64,000 nucleotides of DNA from Psilocybe azurescens (taxonomy: Eukaryota > Basidiomycota > Agaricomycetes > Agaricales > Agrocybaceae). The DNA lies in the NCBI GenBank assembly GCA_023853785.1, contig JAJIRX010001034.1, positions 16,064 to 80,063 of the forward strand. Direction: 5' to 3'. Numbering within the stretch: the first letter of the stretch is position 1; every line of letters starts with the position of its first letter. Both the position numbers and the translations under genes were made by a program. The notes under the pieces were generated by a model. It saw only the letters and a list, made by a program, of their open reading frames with translations, had not been told where the DNA came from and searched no databases. This document shows, piece by piece, positions 43,917 to 54,270 of the stretch.

Positions 43917-44086
43917 TCTCCATCGTCGCCAACTCGCCTATCCCCATCCCCGCTGCCGCCACAATTGTCTATATCCAATAAAATCCTTTACTGTCTGGAG
44001 AGAATCGAAAAAGGCCTATCTATATAAGTTGTATAATATTCTGAGATTTTAAAACGATAGTTGATTTGTTCCCACACCTTTTGGCT

Positions 44087-45653
44087 GGCGATATATTTCC
44101 GACAGAAATTTATTGACCTTCTTGGCGGTTGTCATCAGGGCTGCTCTGATGATGAAGAGAAAAAAAAATTTTGGGGGGGGGGAGCAGGGGTCCCTTTTTT
44201 CTGTCACAGCTACGGCACCCACGCTCTCACATGTGACCTGACCAACCAAAAGACACCCAAGTTGGCCCATGCTAGATGAGAGCCATGTTTGTTCGACAAA
44301 CAAACATATATGACCAAAGTCTTGGGGGTGAGCTGTGATAACCCTGAATGTGAGAAGACCAAGACAAAAATTGCATGACCTGTTTCTCAACAAGGAAGGC
44401 CTTCAGGCCCATGATTGAAATCCTGGCCTGGTCCAAGGACACCTTTCTGTCATGCGACCGACTTTTTCCTTTTTGGAAAAATTTCCCGTCAGCCAGATTT
44501 TGCTTTTCGCCGGCTCCAGGCGAGTTTTTTTGCGTTTTTCTCAATGAGGAAAGAAGCAAACGACATAATTTAACGAGATTCAGGGTCAGAAGAGTCGGCC
44601 CCGCGTTTCTGGTTTGTAGCACAGCCACCTAAAGTGAGCCAGAACGATCAGCTCGCTTGCTTGAGCTCAGTTGTGCCCAGCTTCCCCCATGAGCTCCATG
44701 AGACCACATTGTCTGCTGGCGATATATTTCTAAAAAATATATTGACGCTTTGGTTTTTCTTGGCCCAGGGCTTTTATAGGATCTGAAAGTTTCTCAGCAT
44801 GGTCTGAGAGATCATGGAGAGCCGTGTTCATTGCCGCTTGTTGGCTCACTCACCTATGCTCAGTTGGCCCATCTGGACACCTTTCTGTCCTGTGACCGAC
44901 TTTTTCCCTTTTGGAAAATATTCCCATCAGCCAGATTTCGCTTTTGCTGGCTCCGGGCGAGTTTTTTGCGTTTTTCTCAATGAGGAAAGAAGCAAACAAC
45001 ATAATTTAACGTGATTCAGGGTCGGGAGAGTCGACCCCACATTTTAGGTTTATAGCACAGCCACCTAAAGTGAGCCAGAACGATGGATAATGGGAAGACA
45101 TAATTATGCCTTTGAGCAGTCAGGCAAGCTGGCTGGCCGGTGTGCATGTATCCTTTCTGTCTCATCAGCTCACTTGCTTGAGCTCAGTTGGGCCCAGCCC
45201 AGCTTACCCCATGAACTCCATGAGACCATGTTATCTGTTGGCAATATATTTCTAAAAACAATATATCGACACTTTGGTTTTTCTTGGCCCAGGGCTTTAT
45301 AGGATCTGAAAGTTTCTCAGCATGGTCTGATAGATCAAGGAGAGCTGTGTTCATTGTCGCTCATCGGCTCACTCACTTATGCTCAGTCGGCTCATTATTT
45401 TCACCGGCTCCAGCTGACCATATCTGCTGGCAATATATTTCCAAAAGAAATATATCGACATTCGTGTTTTTCTTGGCCCCAGAGCTCTTTGATCTAAAAG
45501 TCTGTCAGCATGGTCTGATGCATCAAGGAGCCCTGTGTGTATTTTTGCTCATCAGCTCACTTACTTGCACTCAGCTGTGTTCACCCTTCTCAATTAGCTG
45601 CATCTGACTGTGTCAGTCAGTCGGCGATATATTTCAAATAAAAATATATCGAC
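44087..45653. repeat. Repeat block with five hairpins and duplicated segments
   Basis: An imperfect palindrome of the form GGCRATATATTTC, 5-7 nt, GAAATATATYGAC occurs at 44087-44117, 44718-44746, 45240-45270, 45429-45460 and 45623-45653. Two longer segments are duplicated in direct orientation: 44437-44648 with 44875-45084, and 44650-44868 with 45165-45392. No protein is recognised. The block is directly left of the KDZ-2 inverted repeat, so it may be the subterminal part of that element. Confidence 0.75.
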
Positions 45654-45837
45654 ATTTTTGTTCTTCTTGGAGAAAGGGCTGGGCAAGGTTTGTTGAGTTT
45701 TTGTTGATGGGAAAGGAACAGAATGACACAATTTGACTGGATTCAGTGTGAGGAGAGCTGGCCTCACTTTTTTAGATGTAGCACAGCCACCTGCCATGAG
45801 GTCCATGGATAGATATAGCAAAAATAGTTATGCCTTT

Positions 45838-46180
45838 GGGATTCTTTCTTTTCTGTCCCCTGTCCCAAGATGACATCTGTCCCTTTCCACCCCCTTCCCT
45901 TTTTGTCTATGCCGTCTCCTGTCCCCTCCCTTCCTTGTATCCACTCTCTAGTATATCTCCTTCGACTGTAACACGCTGTAGCAACAAAAAGAGAAGAAAT
46001 AAATGTTTATTACACAATATATCAGGTTTAATCAGCCTCTGTTCGTTGCAATACACCTATCTACTGACTACCTGCTCACTGTCCTCATCGGCGACAATGC
46101 TGAGTTTGATTTCTAAGTTGGGCAATAGGAGGTTGATTTTTGCAGGCACCACGTTTGACGTGTGCCACTGACACCCTTCA
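45838..46180 (+). repeat. KDZ-2 inverted repeat, left copy
   Basis: These 343 bp match 61304-61647 in reverse with few changes, starting GGGATTCTT and ending GACACCCTTCA. They include AATAAATGTTTATTACAC. The pair frames the KDZ-2 transposase and its cargo genes. No target duplication was found outside, so the true ends may lie further out. Confidence 0.85.
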
Positions 46181-46603
46181 ATTGGACGTCAGAACCGAAG
46201 TGCCATTGCTCTTCACATGATATCAAACCTGTGGCACGTATCTTCCAAAAGTGGGCACCCATTCCAAAACAGGAGGAAAGTGTAGTATTCCCTCCTTGTA
46301 CCTCCTCCTCCATGTCTCTCTCCACTCATAATCTCCTTGAACGCTCTTGGTTGACTCTATGCCCAAGCGATCTGGTCTCTCTAGTGGTGTATCTGTAGTA
46401 TGTGGCACAAGCTATGGACTTCGGCAGCCACTGCAGCCCTCTCAGAAGCACGTCAAACTTAACAAGACGGTAGCACAGCTTGACACTGAGAAAAAGCAGT
46501 ACCATGCACAACTCAGAAGTAAGTTGTATTTTATGGCCACTCTATTGCTTGAACTTACAATGTGCTAGATCTCGGTTTCAAGAACGCAAAGACCTCATCC
46601 ATG

Positions 46604-46611
46604 CCACTGAG
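46604..46611. repeat. Left TSD of TIR element II (CCACTGAG)
   Basis: It is repeated exactly at 48609-48616. Removing the element and one copy joins HATE to DDANMADE in frame in the KDZ-2 transposase. Confidence 0.9.
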
Positions 46612-46965
46612 GAGGTCTTTACCCTCACCCATATATTCGGGTGGAGTTTGGTGACTCTTTTTTGCAGGTGTCCCAGCCATTTAGAGGTGGAGACTCCACT
46701 TGGAGTCCAGCTGGAATTGACTCATCCTCCATGTGGGCCAATGTGGAGGATGTGGAACTCCATGTGGACATCATGTGGAACTTCATCTGAGTCTCACATC
46801 CTCCATATGGATTCCATATGGATTTGACTCATGAAGCATGTTTATCAGCATTAATACACATTTCAGGGTCAATTTCTAATGGACTCCAGGTGGAGGATGA
46901 TCCCCAGATTTTATTTATATTTTATTTATATTTTATTTATATTTTATTATAATGTTAAAAAAAAA

Positions 46966-47038
46966 CACCAACAGGAATTGAACTCGGGCATCCGAGAAGG
47001 CCGCACACTGACGTTAAACCAACTAAGCTATAGAGCGC
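46966..47038 (-). repeat. tRNA-like (SINE-like) module inside TIR element II
   Basis: On the minus strand TAGCTTAGTTGG fits box A perfectly and GAGTTCAATTCC fits box B, at a tRNA-like distance of ~45 nt. T-stem pairing is poor (two or three pairs), so I call it a tRNA-derived remnant and not a tRNA gene. Confidence 0.6.
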
Positions 47039-47514
47039 TTGTAATTTATCAAATTTTGATGGGATACATACCAATACGGCTATTTACTCGGCATTTCTTG
47101 GCAAGTGACAAATAACGTCACATATGTGACTTATTGATGCCACATCGGTCCGTTTATTATTTCCACCACCCCACCTCTTCCTCCGACCACCACCACCCCG
47201 CTGCCGGCCGTCGTTGCGTGCCCCCCACATTGCCGTCGTCAGTTGGAGCCAGGCCCATGCCAACCCAACCCGACACACATAGCATCGCAACAAACCGAGA
47301 CCGACAAAGAACAAATGGACACCCGCAAACGAAGGGAGGTGAGTACAGAACGAGACAGAACGAGGAGGGTGGAGAATGAGGAACGAGGCGAGGCAAATGC
47401 AGAACGAGGGGGAATGAGGCGATGCGATGTGAACGAGGAACAAGGTCGTGACCCCAGGTAAGTCGCGAATTCTGCATGCCGCCACCATTAACCGCCTCCC
47501 CCCCCCTCTTTTTC

Positions 47515-47945
47515 GTGTAGGCCGACAACAACAACAACAACGGGTACGTACGGTACGTACAATGATGGGTACGACGGCACGCAGGACGCGTATGGACGAT
47601 GACACCAACATGTATGCAGACCATGACAATGACACGTACAACGGCCACGACAACGGCCATGACGACCACGACAACGACAACGACAACACATACGACGGCC
47701 ACGACAACAACAACAACAACGCTCGCACGACAGCCACAACAACAACAACAACGTGTACGACGGCCACAACGACGGCGACAACGTGTACAACAGCCACAAC
47801 AACAACGACAACGCTGTATGACAGACGCAGCGGACACGACAACACAATGTACGGACACGCCGGACGTGTACGACGGCCACCACGACATGTATGAAGGCCA
47901 CCACAGCATGTACGACGGCCACCACAACGATGACAATGCGTACGG
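47515..47945. repeat. Purine/CA-rich simple repeat in TIR element II
   Basis: Units such as GACAAC, GGCCAC and ACGACG alternate with 3- and 6-bp periodicity. It gives long open frames in several phases (Thr-rich, Asp/Asn-rich), which are composition effects. Confidence 0.85.
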
Positions 47946-48339
47946 CAGGGCTACAAGCGACACGGCCATCCTCTCGCCCCTTTTTTTCTTCTTTTTTCTT
48001 TTTTTTTTCATGTTCATGTGCTTCTATATTTATTTGAACCAACTATGTACCCTCTCGCCTCCTTTTTTGTCTGTTTTGTCTGTTTTTCTTTTATTTCTTT
48101 TGTTTTATATATTTTTATATATTTCTTTTTTATGTTTCAGTGGTGATGAACTTTGCTAGTAGATAATATTGTAGATAATAATGTAGTATATAGTTTTTAA
48201 TATATTATATATACATTCTTACATGAATTTACTCTAAGAAAATACATTCCAATTAAAATCTGGCTATAGCTGGACTTTGTGAAATTCAATAAGTCTGCTT
48301 TCTGATGGCCTAAGCTGGAATATTGTTACCCAGGTATGG

Positions 48340-48600
48340 AGTCCAGGTGGATTCTAATTGAACTCCACCTGGACTCCACCTGGACTCCACCTGGCCTCCA
48401 CCTGGCCTCCACCTGGCCTCCAGTTGGATTCAAGTGGAATTGCTTGAAGTCCACCTGGAGTCCATCTGGAGTCCACCTGAACTCCACCTATCAAAGATAA
48501 TTTTCTGAACACTTGCATATGTTCCAGATGGAGTCCATGTGGAGTCCACCACTTCTGTATGGAGTTGGTGGACTCCACATGGAGTATATGGGTGGAGGTA
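48340..48600. repeat. Right subterminal array of TIR element II
   Basis: About a dozen copies of CTCCACCTGGA-type words, 11-12 bp apart, run up to the right TIR. The left counterpart at 46680-46900 is less regular. Confidence 0.85.
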
Positions 48601-48608
48601 AAGTACAC

Positions 48609-48616
48609 CCACTGAG
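48609..48616. repeat. Right TSD of TIR element II (CCACTGAG)
   Basis: It is the partner of 46604-46611. Confidence 0.9.
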
Positions 48617-51600
48617 GATGATGCAAACATGGCTGACGAGGTGTGGGTTGACGAGACGATGCTGCCTTTTCTCGGCCTCCGCCTGGAGAAGAAGGTTTTT
48701 TCCAGCAATGCAGGGGGGGAGGTTCGTTTACAGGATTTGTTCTTGGATACTCTCGCAGAACAGTATGTGTTTCTTGTTCCTAATCAATAATGGATATTAA
48801 CAACATACTGCCTAGAAAACGGAAGGATCATCACACACGAAAGGATCAAGTAGAACACCAAGTCTAGGCGTGGAGATCTATGCTGCCGCATCTTGTCAAC
48901 GCATTCCTCAAATTTCAATCACAAGGCCCACCTGTTAGAAGTGCAGAGAATGGAAATCGGGTCCCATGGACAATTGAAGTTGTTTCTTTGGAAGGTTGGT
49001 ATAGATTTCTTTACTGAGACTCATACTGACATTTTTGACAGGCCGCGAAAACTGTTCTTTTCTTTTCACATCTGATGTGATTTCTGCCGCCGTCACTCTT
49101 GTCGAGTTTGGCATCATTCCAACATCCCCTGAGCAACCCCATTTAGGATTTACGATTGAGACTCTGCGCTTTTACAGACAGTTACAGCGTGTCTGTCCCC
49201 GGTTCAGTATCAATGCATTCGCCAAGGCATTGAATTTGTATCATGCTGTAAGTTCCCCTCAACCCTTTCCTAGCTCTCTATTATTGACTTATCCAGGTTT
49301 CTCATATGCCCTATCTCGCTGATCAGCTCAGTAATGCCTATGACTGTTACCTCAAGAGTATCCGAGCTGTTGAGCAGAGTGTTGGGGGTGAATTGAAGCA
49401 TGATGATCCCCGGAATGCACAAAATGTATGCCCTCCGTGCCTTTATGAGGTAGAGGACAAAACACCCTTGAAGTTCCACTTCCTGGCCACCATGGACGGT
49501 AATAATTCTCTTAAGCTCATCGACAGCGCATTCCGCGCAGGCTCTGTTCACACAGATACTCATAAATCAACATCCCGACGCTGGATCTCATTGGAGGAAG
49601 TAGATTTATTCAAGGATGAGGTCAAAAGGTGTGTCCATATGCGTCTCGGTTTCATGAACTATCTAACTATGACTACAGGTATCGCCCCATGCTCAGAAGT
49701 TATCTTCCGACCAACCTCCATGACCATCAGTGATTGCAGATCCGCCTGATACACCCAATCAACCTGTCAGTAATACAGAGCCCAGAATAGACGACGCAGG
49801 TCGGACACCATCAGGGACAACAGCACAAGGTACTCCCCAGATTGCAACAGACAGGAAGATATCAATACCGAAGATGTTGCATGGCTTAACATTGTAGAAC
49901 ATGATGAATTGGCATGATGCATCAATGCCTGCATTGACCATTGGCAGAATGCAGGCCCCGAAGTGCAAAAGAAGATGTATGCATTGTTCGCTGTTGCTGG
50001 GATCTTTTGGTTGTATGCCATCATGGGCATGTCCTTGCGATGTGCGACATGATTCGGAGTGGTGAATTGTACGTTCTCTATTTTTTTCCTGATTCTTACT
50101 CCTTGAGCTCACATCAGCAATCCAGGATGAAGTATCCCCTTGCCATTGTCAACCAATTGTTGCAAGATTGTGGGTCTGACATATGCCTTGCATACAACAT
50201 CATGTGTGCTTTCGTAACCACCCTTAAAAAAAAGTTGTCTAGGCATGAAGATGGCTGCCCTGAACCTCAGTGGCGTAGTCCCCGCATTTCACAGCCACGC
50301 CCATAATCATTTCTGTCAGGTTCATTGGCACCCTATCTACATTGAAGGCGTGGATATGGAGGACTTTGAGGAGTGTGAATGCACGTTCTGCTGTTCGAAT
50401 GAATTGGCTTCTGTTACCCGTCTAGTGACTCTGTATCATCGGCAACAGCATATTGACAAACATTTTCACTTTCATGATCATGACAAGCACGCAACTTCGG
50501 GTAAGCCTCTTTTCATAGCCTGTTACTAGTATTTGGTATCTGACACAACTCGTATCAGGCAATTTCATTTATGAAAACTACCGACAAGCACTAGAGAGGA
50601 TTGAGATCAATAGTCACTGTCTCGCCGAACTTTCTGTCAAGCTGAATATTGGAGCTGCTGACTACGAGCGATATCGCAAGAGCAAACGTGAATATCTAGC
50701 AGGTTTGCATACAGAGCCTGAAGATGAACAGGCGAAGGCAGAGTATGTGGAACTCCTGTTTGACTTGCAGTCTCTCAGGTACGTGTTGGGCAATTTCTTT
50801 CTTCTGTTGCATCCATCTTACCCATAAACTTGTCAGACAGAAAAGCGATGACGCCAAAAGTTTGTTTCAACAATCGTGATCATCTCATGATCGTAGAAGG
50901 ATATACCGGCAAGCAGATCATGCAAATCACTACTCAGTATCATACCACATTCCTACACTGGACCGCTAAGAATGAGGAGGTCCTTCAGTATGAAGAGGAG
51001 CGCAATATTGCTGTCAGATGGACACCCACTATGGAAGAATACCAGGAGGCCTTGGTTATCCTCCTTGAACGTAAATATTGTAGGGCTCTCAACAATCTGG
51101 AGAGGCTGGTTGTCCAACGCCTGTTCGAGATGAAAAAGTTGGGGATGAGTGGCATAGGTATGTGGCAGGACTTGTGTTCAGAATCTCATACTCACTGTCA
51201 GCATCAGGTTATAAATTTTGCAAGAAAATCAGCAAATCCCTTAAGACGAGAGCAGGTGCTATCCAGTCCGCCTTGAAGCGCTACAACAAGGCAGCGAGTC
51301 TGATGGTCCTGCCGAGGAGTGTGTTGACGTGGGATTCTGTCATCACTGCTGTCAATCTCGCTGATTTCGACCTATTGCAAGACACGCAACGAGATATCCA
51401 GACACTTGACTGGGCTCAGCCAGCTAATTGTGAAGGGATGGTAATGTATTTCCAAATCAAATGAGCCAAGGAAGAACTTGTTCATCTGAATGTGGAAATA
51501 CGGCACCTATTAACCTTTCTTTATGATGACCATGTTGATTACTACCGTGCCATCCGCACCAACATCATTGTCAATCCTCCTCTTGCTTACAAGTTATCTG

Positions 51601-51673
51601 CTCGATAGCAGTATCATAACAAGATTCACAAACACATTGTCTGGCGCCTTCTGCAGACTAGTCGACTTCCTGG

Positions 51674-51681
51674 CTTCAGTG
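51674..51681. repeat. Left TSD of TIR element I (CTTCAGTG)
   Basis: It is repeated exactly at 53725-53732. Removal of the element and one copy joins SRLPGFS to GTLFYGQCKG in frame. Confidence 0.92.
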
Positions 51682-51959
51682 CAGTACTTTACCATCCCCA
51701 CACAGTCCATATGGACTCCAGTGGACTCCAGTGGACTCCAGTGAACTCCAGTGGACTCCAGTGGACTCCAGTGAACTCCAGTGGACTCCACTGGACTTGA
51801 TACAGTAAATAAATTCAATCTTAACATAAATTCAGATTAGTGGAATAGAGTATATTAATAACTATTTAATACATTACTACATATCTACATGCGAGGGCCC
51901 AGACAAAACAAAGAAAAAGCGAATAAAATACAAAATAAAAAGGGGGGCAGGAGCAGTAC

Positions 51960-53035
51960 TTTACCATCGTGACGTGTCGTCTGTCAGGTCGTCAGTACCG
52001 CATCCATATCCGTCGCTGTCGCTGTCGCAGCCACCATCCCGCGTCCGCTCATCGTTGTCGCAGCCGCCGTCTGCGTCCGCTGCTCGCCCCGTCCTCGCCG
52101 CTGTCGTGCCCGTCCCTGTCGCAGCCGCCGTCCGGCGTCCGGCGTCCTTGTCCCTGTTGTCCGTGTCCTTGTCCCTGTTGTCCGTGTCCGTCCTTGTCCC
52201 TGTCAGCGTCCGTGTTGCTGTTGCGTCCACGTCCCCGTCCTCGTCCCCATCCGTCCTCGTCGCTGTCGCAGCCACCATCCCCGTCCTCGTCGTTGTCGCA
52301 GCCATTGTCTGCGTCTGCGTCTTCGTCCTTGTCCCGGTCGTGCCCGTCCCTGTCGCAGCCGCCGTCTGCGTCTGCGTCCTTGTCCCTGTCCGTCCTTGTC
52401 CCTGTTGCGTCCACGTCCTTGTCCCTGTTAGCGTCCACGTCCTTGTCCCTGTTGCGTCCACGTTCTCGTCCCTGTCGCATCCATCGCCTGCGTCCCTCAT
52501 CCCTGTCGCATCCACGTCTGCGTCCTCATCCCTGTTAGCGTCTAGCGTCCTCGTCCTTGTCCCTGTCGCGTCCATGTCCGCGTCCTCATCCCTGTCGCAT
52601 CCGTGTCCTTGTCCTTGTCCCTGTCAGCGTCCATGTCCGGCGTCCCCTCATCCCTGTCGCGTCCGCTCCTCGTCCTCGTCCCTGCCGTCCCCCCGTCCCT
52701 GTCGCAGCCGCCGTCCGTGTCCGCTGGGCCCTCGTCCCTGCCGTCCCGTCCCTGTTGCAGCTGCCGTCCGCGTCCGTCCTTGTCCTTGTCCTTGTCCTGT
52801 CACGTCCTTGTCCTTGTCCTGTCACGTCCTTGTCCTTGTCTGCGTCCGTCCTTGTCGCCGTCGCAGCCACCGTCTGCGTCCTCGTCGTTGTCGCCGTTGT
52901 CCGCGTCCGCGTCCTCGTCCCTGCCGTCCGCGTCCGTCCTCGTCCCTGCCGTCCGCGTCCGTCCTTGTCCCTGTAGCAGCCGCCGTCCAGCGTCCTCGTC
53001 CTCGCCCTCGTCCTCGTCCTCGGTCGTCAACCTCT
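51960..53035. repeat. Hexamer-phased GC-rich simple repeat in TIR element I
   Basis: About 1.07 kb of degenerate CGTCCT/TGTCCC/TGTCGC units with local GCAGCCGCC. It yields long open frames on both strands (Asp/Arg/Thr-rich on minus, Pro/Val/Ser-rich on plus) that I regard as non-genic. Confidence 0.85.
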
Positions 53036-53369
53036 GTTGCGTCGGGTTGGCTGTCGCCTGGCTCTGACCGACGAGGTGGTGGTGGTGGTAGTCGGAAGAA
53101 AGGTTGGGGTTGTCCATTTGATGGTTGTCGTGCCGATCGGCCGATGCCGGGCACGCGTCGCGGCGTCACATGTGCTTGTGAAATTTGACCCCGCCGGACT
53201 GAACAAAATACAAAATTGTATCCATAGGAGGCTTTGCTCCCAAGTATATTTAACTATTGTTTCATTTAATTGTCATTTCATAGAGTTTATTTCAATTAAT
53301 TATACTCTTTTATTTTTGCAATTAATATTAATAACTAATGATCATACTTGGATATTGTGTTAATTATTG

Positions 53370-53700
53370 CATCCAGTGGACTCCACTGGATTCAACTGGA
53401 CTCCACTGGACTCCACTGGACTGTGCTAATAAATATATTATTTGTTGTTGTTCAGTGAATATTTAAGCCCCAGTCCAGTGGACTCCAGTGGACTCCAGTG
53501 GACTTGACTGGACTCATAATCCACTGGACTTTGACTGGACTGAAAATTTGGCAGGAGTCCAGTGCAAGTCCAGTGGACTCCAGTGGACTGCAGTCCAGTT
53601 CCAGTCCAGTGGACTGGACAATCTGTCAGCCAGTTTGGCTGGACAGAGAGTCCAGTGGAGTCCACTGGAGTCCACTGGAGTCCACTGGAGTCCATATGGA
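53370..53700. repeat. Right subterminal array of TIR element I
   Basis: The 10-bp word TGGACTCCAC/G recurs about 20 times in both orientations up to the right TIR. Because it reads as its own near-complement (TGGACTCCA / TGGAGTCCA), adjacent copies can pair. Confidence 0.88.
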
Positions 53701-53724
53701 TTGTGTGGGGAAAGGAAAGACCTC

Positions 53725-53732
53725 CTTCAGTG
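53725..53732. repeat. Right TSD of TIR element I (CTTCAGTG)
   Basis: It is the partner of 51674-51681. Confidence 0.92.
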
Positions 53733-53850
53733 GCACACTCTTCTATGGCCAATGCAAAGGCCGCAATCCATCTCTTAACATAGATATCCCTCCTCCTGCA
53801 TGGGCAAAAGATATACTTGGGATTACAGAAGTACGTATTGATGTTCTCGA

Positions 53851-54270
53851 AGCAGAAAATGTAGCTATTGAAGAGGCAGACAGTGAGGTTGAGGTTGATA
53901 TGGATTCATTTATCAGTCTTTTAGATAGTGCTTCTGTTGCCGATCGTTAGTTAAGCTGCTGTACTTTTTTGTTCATTGTATTGCAATATATTGTATTCTA
54001 CTTTCCTCTTTCTTATGCTTGAGTTCGAAGAACAAAGGAGCCTGCTCGTCGCAGACTTAAAGCAGAAGATGTAGCCATTAAAGAGGCAGATGGCGAGATC
54101 GAGGTCGATATGAACTCATTCAGCAGTCTTTTAGATAGTATTTCTGTCGCCGATCGTTAGTCAATGTTGCCATACTTTTTGTTCATCGTATTGCAATATA
54201 TTATATTCTGCCTTCCTATTTCTTATGCTCAATTTCGAAGTACAAAGGAGCCCCCTCGTCGCAGACTTGA
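53851..54270 (+). repeat. 210-bp tandem duplication at the transposase 3' end
   Basis: Units 53851-54060 and 54061-54270 both start AGCAGAARATGTAGC and code for VDM[DN]SF.SLLDS.SVADR plus stop and 3' flank. The second unit has no start of its own. The duplicated part covers the last ~33 codons and the poly(A)-side flank. Confidence 0.85.

Larger units (their letters stand above)
46612..48608. mobile_element. TIR element II (1997 bp, non-autonomous, hAT-like)
   Basis: The ends are GAGGTCTTTACCCTCACC at the left and, reversed, GTGTACTTTACCTCCACC at the right, with an 8-bp TSD. Subterminal arrays of TGGACTCCACC-like words lie at 46680-46900 and 48340-48600. The centre holds a TTTATTTATATTT tandem repeat, a tRNA-like module (46966-47038) and a long GACAAC-type simple repeat (47515-47945). 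No transposase is present. The 8-bp TSD and CAG/GAG-type ends fit hAT elements; KDZ elements of the Zisupton type are also said to make 8-bp TSDs, so the driving enzyme is open. Confidence 0.88.
51682..53724. mobile_element. TIR element I (2043 bp, non-autonomous, hAT-like)
   Basis: The ends are CAGTACTTTACCATCCCC, and reversed at the right GAGGTCTTTCCTTTCCCC, both followed by ACACARTCCATATGGACT. The 8-bp TSD is exact. Subterminal arrays of the 10-bp word GGACTCCAGT lie at 51710-51800 and 53370-53700. The centre is a ~1.07 kb GC-rich simple repeat. It carries no transposase. It is related to element II at the ends but has a different subterminal word. Confidence 0.92.
46359..53950 (+). pseudogene. 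KDZ-superfamily transposase (KDZ-2), interrupted by two insertions
   Basis: Exons in order: MPKRSGLSSGVSVV (46359), RFQERKDLIHATE then, after element II, DDANMADEVWVDETMLPFLG (48617), WRSMLPHLVNAFLKF, AVTLVEFGIIPTSPEQPHLG (49090), CPPCLYEVEDKTPLKFHFLA and MDGNNSLKLIDS (49480-49530, first Asp), HGHVLAMCDMIRSGEL, YNIMCAF (50193, YDIxC expected), GVDMEDFEECECTFCCSNEL (Glu, 50349), NFIYENYRQALERIE, LERLVVQRLFEMKKLGMSG, WRLLQTSRLPGFS (51680), then after element I GTLFYGQCKGRNPSLNIDIP to VADR. Introns follow GT/AG (48993-49042, 51159-51213). Stops at 48865 (TAG) and 51462 (TGA) and several shifts inactivate it. Confidence 0.88.

Noticed and set aside
45838..46180. LTR pair of a retroelement spanning 45.8-61.6 kb
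   Set aside because: The copies are inverted, not direct, and lack TG...CA ends.
46966..47038. Functional tRNA gene
   Set aside because: Box A and B are good, but T stem and acceptor pairing are poor and it lies inside a transposon.
47084..48159. Open frames of 148-286 codons on both strands
   Set aside because: They are produced by the GACAAC-type simple repeat in element II (Thr-, Val- or Asp-rich).
51969..53188. Open frames of up to 404 codons on both strands (Pro/Val/Ser-rich plus, Asp/Arg/Thr-rich minus)
   Set aside because: They lie in the hexamer-phased simple repeat of element I; frames are open on both strands because of the repeat, with no domain and no splice or start context.
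48340..53700. Regular short repeats that might suggest a CRISPR array
   Set aside because: The words are 10-12 bp without unique spacers and belong to the subterminal arrays of TIR elements in a eukaryotic genome.
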